NCBI GenBank assembly: GCA_018065985.1
Contig: JAGHSF010000010.1
Coordinates: forward strand, 51,888 to 115,887
DNA: 64,000 bases
DNA from: Candidatus Cryptobacteroides choladohippi
GTDB taxonomy: Bacteria; Bacteroidota; Bacteroidia; Bacteroidales; UBA932
Reading direction: 5' to 3'
Of the stretch, positions 19,583 to 29,606 are shown piece after piece (position 1 is the stretch's first letter; each line of letters starts with the position of its first letter). The position numbers and the translations under genes were made by a program. Below the pieces are notes generated by a model. The model searched no databases and had not been told where the DNA came from. It worked only from the letters and a program-made list of their open reading frames with translations.

Positions 19583-21110
19583 AAGAGCGTTAGTAAGCGT
19601 AAGCGACAAGACAGGACTGCTTGACTTTGTCAAGGGTCTCCAGTCAGAAGGTTGGGAAATCATTGCGACGGGAGGAACCCAGAGGCTCCTCGAGCAGAAT
19701 GGGGTGAAGACCATAGGCATCAGCGAGGTCACGGGATTCCCTGAGATCTGCGACGGCCGCGTCAAGACACTCCACCCCAAGGTGCACGGTGGCATTCTTG
19801 CCCGCAGGGACATCCCCGAGCATATGGCCACACTCAAGGAGAACGGAATCCAGACCATCGAGCTCGTCTGCGTGAATCTCTATCCTTTCAAGCAGACCAT
19901 CGCAAAGCCCGATGTGACCATGGAGGATGCTATCGAGAATATCGACATAGGCGGTCCCAGCATGGTCCGCAGCGCTGCCAAGAACTGGAAGGATGTCACC
20001 ATCGTGTGCGATCCTGCCGACTATGGCACAGTCCTCGACGAGATCCGTGCAGAGGGCTTCACCTCCGACGAGACACGACTCAAGCTCAGCGCGAAGGCAT
20101 ACACCCACACCGCCGAGTATGATATGATGATCGCCACTTACATGCGCAGCAAGGCCGGTCTGAACGAGAAACTCTTCCTTGAGTACGACCTCAAGCAGGG
20201 CCTCCGCTACGGCGAGAACCCTCACCAGAGCGCCAAGTTCTTTGCTGCCCTCGAGCCTGCACCGTTCTCCCTTGCGTTCGCGGAACAGATCCAGGGCAAG
20301 GAACTCTCATACAACAACATCCAGGACGCCAATGCCGCACTCAATGTAGTGCGTGACTTCGAAGAGCCGTTCTGCGTGGCACTCAAGCACATGAATCCCT
20401 GCGGTGCCGCAGTTGCAGCCACCATCGAGGAGGCTTGGCAGGCCGCATACGAGGCCGACAAGGTCAGCATCTACGGCGGCATCGTGGCAGTCAACCGCAC
20501 CCTTACAAAAGAGGTTGCACTCGGAATGAAGCCGATATTCCTTGAGATTGTGATCGCTCCCGACTATACTCCCGAGGCACTCGAGATCCTTTCTGCAAAG
20601 AAGAACCTTCGCGTGATGAAGGTCGACATGACTCGCAGCGCAGCCCCTGTTCCCCAGTACATCAGCGTGAATGGCGGCATGCTTGCCCAGCAGCTCGACA
20701 CCCAGATCGAGAAGATCACCCCGGAAATGTGCGTTACCGATGTCAAGCCCACCGAGGCTCAGATGGCAGATCTCGATTTCGGCTGGAAGATAGTCAAGCA
20801 TGTGAAGTCAAATGCCATCGCTGTCGTGAAGGATGGCCATACCATCGGTGTGGGCGCAGGCCAGACCAACCGTGTTGGCTCTGCCGAGATTGCTCTTGAA
20901 GAGGCAAAGGCTGCCGGATTCACCGAGGGCATAGTCCTCGCATCTGACGGCTTCCTTCCCTTTGGCGACACCGTCGAACTCGCATCGCGCTATGGCGTTG
21001 CCGCGATCGTTCAGCCAGGTGGAAGCATACGCGACGAGGAGTCGATACAGAAGGCCAATGAGCTTGGAATAACCATGCTCTTCACAGGTGTAAGACATTT
21101 CAAACATTAG
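19575..21110 (+). CDS. purH: Bifunctional AICAR formyltransferase/IMP cyclohydrolase
   Basis: MSKRALVSVSDKTGL, TLHPKVHGG, KHMNPCG. Confidence 0.96.
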   Translation: MSKRALVSVSDKTGLLDFVKGLQSEGWEIIATGGTQRLLEQNGVKTIGISEVTGFPEICDGRVKTLHPKVHGGILARRDIPEHMATLKENGIQTIELVCVNLYPFKQTIAKPDVTMEDAIENIDIGGPSMVRSAAKNWKDVTIVCDPADYGTVLDEIRAEGFTSDETRLKLSAKAYTHTAEYDMMIATYMRSKAGLNEKLFLEYDLKQGLRYGENPHQSAKFFAALEPAPFSLAFAEQIQGKELSYNNIQDANAALNVVRDFEEPFCVALKHMNPCGAAVAATIEEAWQAAYEADKVSIYGGIVAVNRTLTKEVALGMKPIFLEIVIAPDYTPEALEILSAKKNLRVMKVDMTRSAAPVPQYISVNGGMLAQQLDTQIEKITPEMCVTDVKPTEAQMADLDFGWKIVKHVKSNAIAVVKDGHTIGVGAGQTNRVGSAEIALEEAKAAGFTEGIVLASDGFLPFGDTVELASRYGVAAIVQPGGSIRDEESIQKANELGITMLFTGVRHFKH

Positions 21111-21113
21111 TAT

Positions 21114-22304
21114 ATGGTAAAGATAGGAACCCCACTTGGTCCCATCGCGAAGAAAGCGCTCCTTCTCGGTTCCGGAGAACTTGGAAAGGAAGTCGCGATC
21201 GAACTCCAGCGCTACGGTGTCGAGGTGGTCGCATGTGACCGCTACGCAAACGCTCCTGCAATGCAGGTTGCCCACCGCAGCCACGTGTTCTCCATGCTTG
21301 ACGGTGAAAAGCTCCGCTCGATTGTCGAGACCGAGAAGCCTGACATCATCATCCCCGAGGTGGAGGCTATCGCAACTCCGGTGCTTGTGCAGCTTGAAAA
21401 GGAGGGGTACAACGTCATCCCTACCGCAAATGCCGCTTTCCTCACAATGAACCGCGAGGGCATACGGCGTCTTGCTGCAGAGGAACTTGGCCTCCCGACA
21501 TCCTTCTACCGCTTTGCTGACGACTATGCTCAGTTCAAGGCTGCAGTTGCCGAGGTTGGCATCCCATGCGTCGTAAAACCCGTCATGAGCTCCTCAGGAC
21601 ACGGCCAGAGCACCGTCAGGTGCGAACAGGATATCGACAAGGCCTGGGAAAACGCACAGTCCGGAGGCCGTGCAGGTGCAGGCCGCGTGATTGTCGAGAG
21701 GTTCGTCGAATTCGACTACGAGATCACGCTCCTCACCGTCCGTCACATCGGCGGAACCACCTGCCTCGAGCCCGTCGGCCACCATCAGGTGGACGGCGAC
21801 TACCGCGAGAGCTGGCAGCCCCAGAGCATGACAGCTGCCGCTGTTCAGAAGGCAAAGGAAATCGCAACGAAGATTACAGGAGCCCTGGGCGGCTATGGCA
21901 TCTTCGGGGTCGAGATGTTCATCAAGGGCGACGATGTCATCTTCAGCGAGGTTTCGCCCCGCCCCCACGATACTGGAATGGTCACAATGATATCCCAGGA
22001 CATGTCCGAGTTCGCTCTGCATGCACGCGCGGTGCTCGGCCTTCCCATACCGGAAGTCAGATTCTACGGCGCCAGTGCATCCAAGGCAATAGTCGTTGAA
22101 GGCGATACTGACAAGGTTGAGTTCTACGACATAGACAAGGTGCTTGAGGAACCAGGAGTCCAGATACGTCTCTTCGGCAAGCCCGAGGTGGTCGGACATC
22201 GGCGCTTCGGCGTGATCCTTGCCACTGACGAAACCGTGGAAAAGGCTCTCGCAAAAGCTGAACGGGCATATGGAAAATTGGGAATCAACATTTTACCCAG
22301 ATAG
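21114..22304 (+). CDS. purT: Formate-dependent phosphoribosylglycinamide formyltransferase
   Basis: [42 protein letters not shown]. Confidence 0.95.
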   Translation: MVKIGTPLGPIAKKALLLGSGELGKEVAIELQRYGVEVVACDRYANAPAMQVAHRSHVFSMLDGEKLRSIVETEKPDIIIPEVEAIATPVLVQLEKEGYNVIPTANAAFLTMNREGIRRLAAEELGLPTSFYRFADDYAQFKAAVAEVGIPCVVKPVMSSSGHGQSTVRCEQDIDKAWENAQSGGRAGAGRVIVERFVEFDYEITLLTVRHIGGTTCLEPVGHHQVDGDYRESWQPQSMTAAAVQKAKEIATKITGALGGYGIFGVEMFIKGDDVIFSEVSPRPHDTGMVTMISQDMSEFALHARAVLGLPIPEVRFYGASASKAIVVEGDTDKVEFYDIDKVLEEPGVQIRLFGKPEVVGHRRFGVILATDETVEKALAKAERAYGKLGINILPR

Positions 22305-22306
22305 TT

Positions 22307-23554
22307 ATGAAAGTACTTGTTATTGGAAGCGGCGGCCGTGAGCATGCCATAGTGGACGCGCTTGGCCGCAGCCCACGCTGTCCGCAGATATTCTGCGCGC
22401 CCGGCAATGCCGGCATCGCTGCTCAGGCAACTTGCGTCTCACTTCAGGATACCGACGTGCAGGGCCTGCTTGACTTTGCCCTTTCTGAGGGCATCGACCT
22501 GACCGTCGTGGGCCCCGAGGCTGCACTTGCCGCCGGCGTTGTGGATGCCTTCCGCGCTGCCGGTCTTAGGATCTTCGGCCATTCCAAGGCTGCGACCCGT
22601 ATCGAGAGCAGCAAGGAATTCGCCAAGATACTTATGGAGAAGTACGACATCCCCACAGCCGGATACAAGTCATTCACCGACTATGCCGAGGCTCTGGCGT
22701 ATGTGAGCCTGCGGCCCTTCCCGGCAGTTCTCAAGTACGACGGACTTGCTGCCGGAAAGGGAGTGGTTATTGCCAAAGACCTCATCGAGGCCCAGGCAGC
22801 CCTGAAAGACATGCTCATAGGTGAGTCATTCGGCAAGGGGAAGGTGGTTGTGGAGGACTATCTCACAGGTCCGGAATTCTCCTTCATGGCCTTCGTCAAC
22901 GGCTGCAATGTGTATCCGATGCCCCTTGCGCAGGATCACAAGCGCGCCTTCGACGGCGACGAGGGTCCCAATACCGGCGGCATGGGCGCATACACGGGTC
23001 TTCCCTTCATCTGCGGGGAGGATGTCAGCTTCGCATACGAGAATATTCTCAAGCGTACGGCATACGCCATGGTCAACGAAGGCTGTCCTCTTACCGGTGT
23101 GCTCTACGGAGGCCTTATGAAGACTCCTCAAGGCATAAAGGTGATAGAGTTCAACGCCAGATTCGGCGACCCCGAAACCGAGGTTGTCCTGCCGCTTCTG
23201 GATTCTGATGCATGCGATATCTTCAGCTCCGTGGCATGTGGCAACGATCCTCAGCCGCTCGAGTGGTCCGAAGACATCACAATGGGCGTGGTCCTTGCCT
23301 CAAAGGGCTACCCGGGATCCTACAGGAAAGGCTTTGAAATCGACTGCAACGAGGCAGGGGAGCGCATATTCCACATGGGTACAGCCATGAAGGACGGGAA
23401 GCTTGTCACCAACGGCGGAAGAGTCCTCATGGCCGTGGCACGCGCCGCAAGTGTGACCGACGCCAGGGAAAAGGTCTACAAGGCTGTTTCATCCATAAAG
23501 TGCGAGAACCTGTTCTACCGCTCTGACATAGGCCACTGGGCTCTGGGTGAATGA
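22307..23554 (+). CDS. purD: Phosphoribosylamine-glycine ligase
   Basis: MKVLVIGSGGREHAI, GPEAALAAGVVDAF, FNARFGDPETE. Confidence 0.96.
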   Translation: MKVLVIGSGGREHAIVDALGRSPRCPQIFCAPGNAGIAAQATCVSLQDTDVQGLLDFALSEGIDLTVVGPEAALAAGVVDAFRAAGLRIFGHSKAATRIESSKEFAKILMEKYDIPTAGYKSFTDYAEALAYVSLRPFPAVLKYDGLAAGKGVVIAKDLIEAQAALKDMLIGESFGKGKVVVEDYLTGPEFSFMAFVNGCNVYPMPLAQDHKRAFDGDEGPNTGGMGAYTGLPFICGEDVSFAYENILKRTAYAMVNEGCPLTGVLYGGLMKTPQGIKVIEFNARFGDPETEVVLPLLDSDACDIFSSVACGNDPQPLEWSEDITMGVVLASKGYPGSYRKGFEIDCNEAGERIFHMGTAMKDGKLVTNGGRVLMAVARAASVTDAREKVYKAVSSIKCENLFYRSDIGHWALGE

Positions 23555-23574
23555 AAGCAGTATATCTGTCATGA

Positions 23575-23610
23575 AAAAAACGCTTTTGGGATGGCCCAAA
23601 AGCGTTTTTT
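23575..23610 (+). terminator. Intrinsic terminator of the pur operon
   Basis: aaaaaacgcttttggg-atgg-cccaaaagcgtttttt. Confidence 0.85.
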
Positions 23611-23612
23611 CT

Positions 23613-23643
23613 TTTGCAGAATCACTGAATTGAATTATATTTG
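23613..23643 (+). promoter_or_regulatory. Bacteroidetes-type promoter (TTTG-N19-TATATTTG)
   Basis: Sequence match just after the pur terminator and upstream of the DUF1846 ORF. Confidence 0.65.
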
Positions 23644-23666
23644 TAACCCGTAAAATTCATAAGACA

Positions 23667-25133
23667 ATGAAATACGGGTTCGACAGCGAGAAATATCTCA
23701 AAATTCAATCAGAACACATCAAAGAGCGTATCTCCAAGTTCGGAGACAAGCTTTACATGGAGTTTGGCGGCAAACTCTTCGACGACCATCATGCCAGCAG
23801 AGTCCTCCCGGGATTCGAGCCTGACAGCAAACTCAAGATGCTCACCCAGCTGCAGGATGACTGCGAAATCGTCATCGTCATCTCCGCAGTGGACATCGAA
23901 AAGAACAAGGTACGCGCCGATCTTGGCATCACCTACGATATGGACGTCCTTCGTCTGCGTGGGGAATTCATCAGTCGCGGATTCCTTGTAAGTTCAGTCG
24001 TCATCACACACTACAATGGCCAGTCCAGCGCCGATGCATACCGCAATCGTCTCGAGAGGCTTGGTATCAAGGTCTACTACCACCACACAATCGAAGGTTA
24101 TCCCCAGAATGTGGCTCTCATCGATTCCGAAGACGGATTCGGAAAGAATGACTATGTTGAGACAACCCGTCCGCTCGTGGTTGTGACGGCACCCGGTCCC
24201 GGCAGCGGCAAGATGGCTGTCTGCCTGAGCCAGCTCTATCAGGAGAACATGCGCGGCGTCAAGGCCGGCTATGCAAAGTTCGAGACCTTCCCGATCTGGA
24301 ACATCCCGCTCAAGCACCCCATCAACATTGCATACGAGGCTGCAACGGCCGATCTGAACGATGTCAACATGATAGACCCGTTCCATCTTGAGGCATATGG
24401 TCAGATGGCTGTCAACTACAACCGCGACATTGAAATTTTCCCCGTGCTCAATGCACTCTTCGAAGGAATATACGGCGAGAATCCCTACAAGTCACCCACT
24501 GACATGGGCGTGAACATGCTTGGATACTGCATCAGCGACGAGGAAGTCTGCTGTGAGGCTGCCAAACAGGAAATCATACGCCGCTACTACACCGCACTCA
24601 ACAAACTTGCCAACGGCGACTGCAACGATGCCGAGGTCAACAAGATTGCCCTGCTCATGAAACAGGCGAAGATCTCCACCGATGACCGCCGCTCGACAGT
24701 GGCAGCACGGGAGCGCAAGGAGAAATGCGGCAAGCCGTCAGCAGCAATCGAACTCGAGGACGGCACCCTCATCACAGCGGAGACCAGCCCGCTGCTCGGA
24801 CCTAGCGCCGCTCTCATCCTGAATGCGACCAAGCAGCTCGCGGGAATCGACCATAAGGTAAAGCTGATTCCTCAGAACATGATAGAGCCTATCCAGACAA
24901 CGAAGGTCAGCTACCTGCACGGCCACAATCCGCGCCTGCATACCGACGAAGTCCTCGTTGCCATCTCCATGCTCAGCCTTTGGGACGAAAACTGCCAGAA
25001 GGCTCTCGCCTGCCTGCCGCAGCTCAAGGGCTGCCAGGTGCACTCGACCGTGATGCTGAGCGAAGTCGATCAGAAGATATTCAAGAAACTGGGCGTCGGA
25101 CTTACATGCGACCCTGTCAAGAAAAGCAGTTAG
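23667..25133 (+). CDS. DUF1846 (UPF0371) family protein
   Basis: 488 aa; MKYGFDSEKYLKIQSEHIKERI, VVTAPGPGSGKMAVCLSQLY, PTDMGVNMLG. Confidence 0.75.
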   Translation: MKYGFDSEKYLKIQSEHIKERISKFGDKLYMEFGGKLFDDHHASRVLPGFEPDSKLKMLTQLQDDCEIVIVISAVDIEKNKVRADLGITYDMDVLRLRGEFISRGFLVSSVVITHYNGQSSADAYRNRLERLGIKVYYHHTIEGYPQNVALIDSEDGFGKNDYVETTRPLVVVTAPGPGSGKMAVCLSQLYQENMRGVKAGYAKFETFPIWNIPLKHPINIAYEAATADLNDVNMIDPFHLEAYGQMAVNYNRDIEIFPVLNALFEGIYGENPYKSPTDMGVNMLGYCISDEEVCCEAAKQEIIRRYYTALNKLANGDCNDAEVNKIALLMKQAKISTDDRRSTVAARERKEKCGKPSAAIELEDGTLITAETSPLLGPSAALILNATKQLAGIDHKVKLIPQNMIEPIQTTKVSYLHGHNPRLHTDEVLVAISMLSLWDENCQKALACLPQLKGCQVHSTVMLSEVDQKIFKKLGVGLTCDPVKKSS

Positions 25134-25142
25134 AATTACCAT

Positions 25143-26018
25143 ATGAGCAACATCATTGATGGAAAAGCCCTTTCACTCTCCCTTAAGGAGCAGATGAAGG
25201 AACGTATCGTGGAACTTGAGGCACAGTATGGCCGCAAACCCTGCCTTGCAGTGATCATTGTGGGAGACAATCCATCCAGCCGTTCGTATGTGCGGGGAAA
25301 GATCAAGGCTGCCGAGTTTGTAGGCATGGACAGCCGTCTCATCGAACTCCCTGAGGACATCAGCGAGCAGGACCTTCTGGCAAAGATTGCTGAAATCAAT
25401 GCCGAGTCCGCAGTAGACGGACTTCTGGTCCAGCTTCCCCTTCCCGGGCATATCAACGAGGACAGGGTGATCGACGCAATCGACATTGCAAAGGATGTGG
25501 ATGGCTTCCACCCCCAGAATGTTGCAAAGCTCTGGCTGGGACGTCCATGCATCCTGCCCTGCACCCCAAAGGGAATCGTTGCCATGATAGACTCTACCGG
25601 CGTGAACATCTCCGGAAAGAAGGCGGTCGTAGTAGGACGCAGCAACATAGTCGGCAAACCTGTCGCAAAGTTGCTCCTCGACAGGAACGCAACTGTGACC
25701 ATCGCGCATTCCCGCACAGCGGACCTTCCCGCAGTATGCCGTGAGGCCGACGTGCTCGTTGCCGCCGTGGGACGCCCTGAGATGATAACTGCCGATATGG
25801 TCAAGCCCGGTGCCATCGTCATCGACGTGGGTATCAACCGTATCCCCTGCATCAAGGAAGATGGCAGTGAAGGCTCACGGCTTGTGGGAGACGTGCAGTT
25901 CCCTGGCGTATCCGAAGTTGCCGGCTGGATCACCCCCGTTCCCGGAGGTGTCGGCCCCATGACCATCACGATGCTGATGCAGAACACGATAGAGTGCTTC
26001 CTTGCCAGAATGGCGTAG
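25143..26018 (+). CDS. folD: Methylenetetrahydrofolate dehydrogenase/cyclohydrolase
   Basis: VDGLLVQLPLPGHI, VVVGRSNIVGKPVAKLL, PGGVGPMTITML. Confidence 0.96.
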   Translation: MSNIIDGKALSLSLKEQMKERIVELEAQYGRKPCLAVIIVGDNPSSRSYVRGKIKAAEFVGMDSRLIELPEDISEQDLLAKIAEINAESAVDGLLVQLPLPGHINEDRVIDAIDIAKDVDGFHPQNVAKLWLGRPCILPCTPKGIVAMIDSTGVNISGKKAVVVGRSNIVGKPVAKLLLDRNATVTIAHSRTADLPAVCREADVLVAAVGRPEMITADMVKPGAIVIDVGINRIPCIKEDGSEGSRLVGDVQFPGVSEVAGWITPVPGGVGPMTITMLMQNTIECFLARMA

Positions 26019-26039
26019 CCGGCACCCGAACATGTATGG

Positions 26040-26067
26040 AGCGGTCCTTGACGGGGCCGCTTTTTTT
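26040..26067 (+). terminator. Intrinsic terminator after folD
   Basis: agcggtc...ggccgct followed by T7. Confidence 0.65.
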
Positions 26068-26099
26068 GTCCTGTGAATACGGAATGCGGCGTATGCAGC

Positions 26100-27224
26100 C
26101 TATTTCAGATCCAGTGTGATGATGTTCTCGATATGGCTCGTATGAGGGAACATGTCGACGGGCCAGGCGTCTCCGATGCGGTATTGGCCCGAGAGCATTG
26201 CGACGTCACGCGCCTGTGTGGCGGGATTGCAGCTTATGTAGACTATCCTGGCAGGGGAGAGTTTGCGTACCGACTGCAGGAATGCCGCATCGCATCCGCT
26301 GCGGGGAGGGTCGAGGATCAGCACATCTGCCGGAGCGTCGAAATCCCGCATGAACTGCTTCACGTCAGCACAGTAGAAACGGGCGTTGGCTATCTTGCTG
26401 TGCCTTGCGTTTGCGATCGCATCACGCACGGCATCCCGGTTGATCTCAACTCCAGTTACGCTGCATCCGGTGCGTGCCGCCGTGCAGAGGCCTATGGTGC
26501 CTATGCCGCAGTAGGCGTCGAAGAGCCGTGTCCCGGCAGTGGGGGCGGCAAGTTCGATGGCCTTCGAATAGAGGACCTCGGTTTGCAGAGGATTCACCTG
26601 ATAGAACGACCTTGAACTGATCTTGAAGCGTACGCCCAGAATGTCGTCGACCACGAATCCGGGTCCATAAAGAACCTTTTCACGCTCGCCCAGGACGACG
26701 GAAGTGTCTCTGAAGTTGGTGTTCTGCACAACGGAGCGCACGCAGTCGAACCGTGCAACCAGCCTTTTGACCAGTTCGGCCCTTCCCGGAAACAGGTCCT
26801 GTGACGTGACGAACACAACAAGTACCTGGCCGCTTGAGACTCCTATGCGAAGAAGCACCTGCTTCAGCACACCGCCAAAGCCGTAAGCCTTTATGTGCAG
26901 ACGGTCCATCTCTTCCTTCAGGCCGGCCAGGATATCATTCAGCACCTTGTTCTGCAAAAGGCATTGAGGCGCATATACCACGCGGTGGGAGTTCTCCTCA
27001 TACATTCCGTAGCTGATGCGGCCTGCCTTCATCGAGATGTTTGCTATGACCTTGTTCCGGTAGTGGTACGGCTCTTCCATGCCCGCAACCGGATGCACCA
27101 TGCTGCGGATCCCGTACGAGCGCAACAGGCTTTCCACCTCGGAACGCTTTCGTTTAAGCTGCTCCTGATAATCCACCCCCAGCAGTGCGCATGCACCGCA
27201 TCTGTCAGCCGAAGAACAGTTCAT
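26100..27224 (-). CDS. 23S rRNA (uracil-C5)-methyltransferase, RlmD/RumA family
   Basis: LFDAYCGIGTIGL, DPPRSGCD, YISCNPATQARD; N-terminal Cys cluster. Confidence 0.88.
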   Translation of the reverse strand: MNCSSADRCGACALLGVDYQEQLKRKRSEVESLLRSYGIRSMVHPVAGMEEPYHYRNKVIANISMKAGRISYGMYEENSHRVVYAPQCLLQNKVLNDILAGLKEEMDRLHIKAYGFGGVLKQVLLRIGVSSGQVLVVFVTSQDLFPGRAELVKRLVARFDCVRSVVQNTNFRDTSVVLGEREKVLYGPGFVVDDILGVRFKISSRSFYQVNPLQTEVLYSKAIELAAPTAGTRLFDAYCGIGTIGLCTAARTGCSVTGVEINRDAVRDAIANARHSKIANARFYCADVKQFMRDFDAPADVLILDPPRSGCDAAFLQSVRKLSPARIVYISCNPATQARDVAMLSGQYRIGDAWPVDMFPHTSHIENIITLDLK

Positions 27225-28666
27225 CTGCGGTAATTCTTGATTGAGAGGAAGTAAAGTGCGGCAAAGACAGCGAACGATATCGCTCCTATGTAGGGGATGG
27301 TGCTGTCAGGCATGTTGAAGCCTATCTTTGCCGTGCAAATGTATGTGATGCACACTGATGTCAGAAAGCAGGCGGGAATGAGCGCAATAAGGTAGTACTT
27401 GCCGGGCTTGTGCTTGGCCAGATAGGCCGAAGCCGTCAGCAGCACGAATACCGCAAGTGACTGGTTCGCCCATCCGAAGTATCTCCAGATGATATCGAAG
27501 CCGTTGGGCATGGCGATGTCGAACCAGAGCAGCACGCCGGTCAGGACGAAGATGGGCAGGCTGACCGAAAGCCGCTTTCCTATATGCTTCTGCTCGATAT
27601 GTGCGGCCTCGGCAATGATTAGGCGGGCTGAGCGCAATGCGGTGTCTCCGCTGGTTATTGGCGCTGCAACCACTCCCAGGATGGCAAGAATGCTGCCCAG
27701 GGTGCCAAGCCATGATTTTGATACAACCGTAACGACTGCAGGGGCGGCCGTTGTGCCGACAGCACCCATCTCGGCGTTTCCGCCGCCGTAGAAGAAATAA
27801 GAGCTGACAGCAGCCCATATGAGGGCGATGATTCCCTCAGTGATCATCGAGCCATAGAATATGGGGCGCCCGAGCTTCTCGTTCTTGAGGCATCGCGCCA
27901 TGAGAGGCGACTGGGTGGCGTGGAAACCGCTTATGGCTCCGCACGCAATGGTCACGAACATGCAGGGGAATATGCTGCCGTTCTGGGGCGCGCGGTTCTG
28001 CAGGCCGTCCCAGAGTTCAGGAGCGCTTGCGGGCCAGTTCAAAAGCATGTGGCCGAAGAGCGCGAATCCCATGAACAGCAAGGCTATTGCGAAGATGGGA
28101 TATATGCGTCCTATCAGCTTGTCGACAGGAAGTAGGGTTGCGATTATGTAGTACAGCAGCACGCATATGACACAGGTCATGACTGCCTTGCGGCTACCGT
28201 CGGCAACGAGGCTTCCGAGTATGACCGCAGGACTGTACACGAACACTACGCCCACGAGCAGCAGGAGCAGCAGAGAGAAGAAGAGCATCAGCTTCTTGAT
28301 CTTGCCGCCAAGATACTCTCCGCAGAGGACAGGCATCCCGGCACCGCCGTGACGCATTGACAGCATTCCGGTGAAGTAGTCGTGCACTCCGCCGCCGAAT
28401 ATGCATCCGAGGACTATCCACAGATAGCATGACGGTCCGAACTGGGCGCCGAGTATGGCGCCGAAGATGGGGCCGGTGCCCGCGATGTTCAGGAACTGGA
28501 TCATGAATGCCTTCCAGGCAGGAAGCGGTACATAGTCGATTCCATCGGCCTTGAGGGTGGCAGGAGTAAGACGCTCGGGATCCGGTGCGAAAACCTTGTC
28601 GACGAATTTGCCATATATGAAGTAGCCCAGAACAAGGGCTGCCATGCTGAACAATAGTGTAATCAT
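27221..28666 (-). CDS. cstA: Carbon starvation protein CstA-like transporter
   Basis: IAGTGPIFGAILGAQFGP, HDYFTGMLSMRHGG; many TM segments. Confidence 0.9.
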   Translation of the reverse strand: MITLLFSMAALVLGYFIYGKFVDKVFAPDPERLTPATLKADGIDYVPLPAWKAFMIQFLNIAGTGPIFGAILGAQFGPSCYLWIVLGCIFGGGVHDYFTGMLSMRHGGAGMPVLCGEYLGGKIKKLMLFFSLLLLLLVGVVFVYSPAVILGSLVADGSRKAVMTCVICVLLYYIIATLLPVDKLIGRIYPIFAIALLFMGFALFGHMLLNWPASAPELWDGLQNRAPQNGSIFPCMFVTIACGAISGFHATQSPLMARCLKNEKLGRPIFYGSMITEGIIALIWAAVSSYFFYGGGNAEMGAVGTTAAPAVVTVVSKSWLGTLGSILAILGVVAAPITSGDTALRSARLIIAEAAHIEQKHIGKRLSVSLPIFVLTGVLLWFDIAMPNGFDIIWRYFGWANQSLAVFVLLTASAYLAKHKPGKYYLIALIPACFLTSVCITYICTAKIGFNMPDSTIPYIGAISFAVFAALYFLSIKNYRR

Positions 28667-28705
28667 GCGCGCGCGTTATGGATCATTGCAAAAATACAAC
28701 ATTTA

Positions 28706-28736
28706 TTTGCATATATGAATTTTTGTTGTACCTTTG
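28706..28736 (+). promoter_or_regulatory. Promoter (TTTG-N19-TACCTTTG) of the ABC-GntR operon
   Basis: TTTG 28706-28709 and TACCTTTG 28729-28736. Confidence 0.65.
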
Positions 28737-28737
28737 C

Positions 28738-28761
28738 AGTGTACTATTAAAGTAATACACT
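28738..28761 (+). promoter_or_regulatory. Candidate GntR/YtrA operator AGTGTA-N12-TACACT
   Basis: Inverted repeat overlapping the predicted transcription start of an operon that encodes a GntR regulator. Confidence 0.6.
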
Positions 28762-28769
28762 ATAACACT

Positions 28770-29600
28770 ATGATCGAAATCAATGATTTAAGTTTCAGCT
28801 ATGGCAGGAATGTGGTTCTGCAGGGAATCACCTTGAATATGCTTCCCGGCAGAATTTACGGCCTTCTTGGTGAAAACGGAGTGGGGAAGACCACACTCCT
28901 GACGCTTATGTGCGGTTTGAAGACCCCTCAGGCGGGAACCGTCAGGGTTGACGGTGCAGATCCTTACAGGCGGGAACCCGATACTCTCGCCGACCAGTTC
29001 TACCTTGCCGACGAAGTGGCCGCTTCCGGTTCAAAGGCAATGGACTGGGCAAACACGAACGGTGTGTTCTGGCCGCACTATTCGGAAGACAACTTCAAGG
29101 CTCTTATGGAGGAGTTCAATGTGCAGCTTGACCAGAAGATGAAGACCATGTCTGCAGGACAGCTCAAGAAGACGCACATCGCCTTTGCACTTGCAACCGG
29201 TGCCCGCCACATCTTCATGGATGAACCCACCAACGGACTCGACATCCCTGGCAAGACCCAGTTCAGGAGCGCCATCATGCGCTTCACTCCGGAAGACAGC
29301 ACAATCGTCATCTCCACCCATCAGGTGAGGGACCTCGAGAACCTGATCGACCCGATCATCATTCTTGACAGGCAGGACGTGCTCCTTAACGCCAGCATCG
29401 AGGATATCTGCAGCAAACTCTACTTCGATTATGGCAATGAGCTGCATCCGGACGCACTCTTCACAGAACAGATCCCCGGGGGATTCATTCAGGTCTATCC
29501 TAATTCCACAGGAGCGGAGAGCAAAGTCAACATTGAGGTGCTCTTCAATGCCGTGGCCCAGAACAAAAGCTATATCAAAACTTTATTTGAACAAAAGTAA
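28770..29600 (+). CDS. ABC transporter ATP-binding protein
   Basis: Walker A GENGVGKTT, SAGQLKK signature, FMDEPTNGLD. Confidence 0.92.
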   Translation: MIEINDLSFSYGRNVVLQGITLNMLPGRIYGLLGENGVGKTTLLTLMCGLKTPQAGTVRVDGADPYRREPDTLADQFYLADEVAASGSKAMDWANTNGVFWPHYSEDNFKALMEEFNVQLDQKMKTMSAGQLKKTHIAFALATGARHIFMDEPTNGLDIPGKTQFRSAIMRFTPEDSTIVISTHQVRDLENLIDPIIILDRQDVLLNASIEDICSKLYFDYGNELHPDALFTEQIPGGFIQVYPNSTGAESKVNIEVLFNAVAQNKSYIKTLFEQK

Positions 29601-29606
29601 TGCGCT

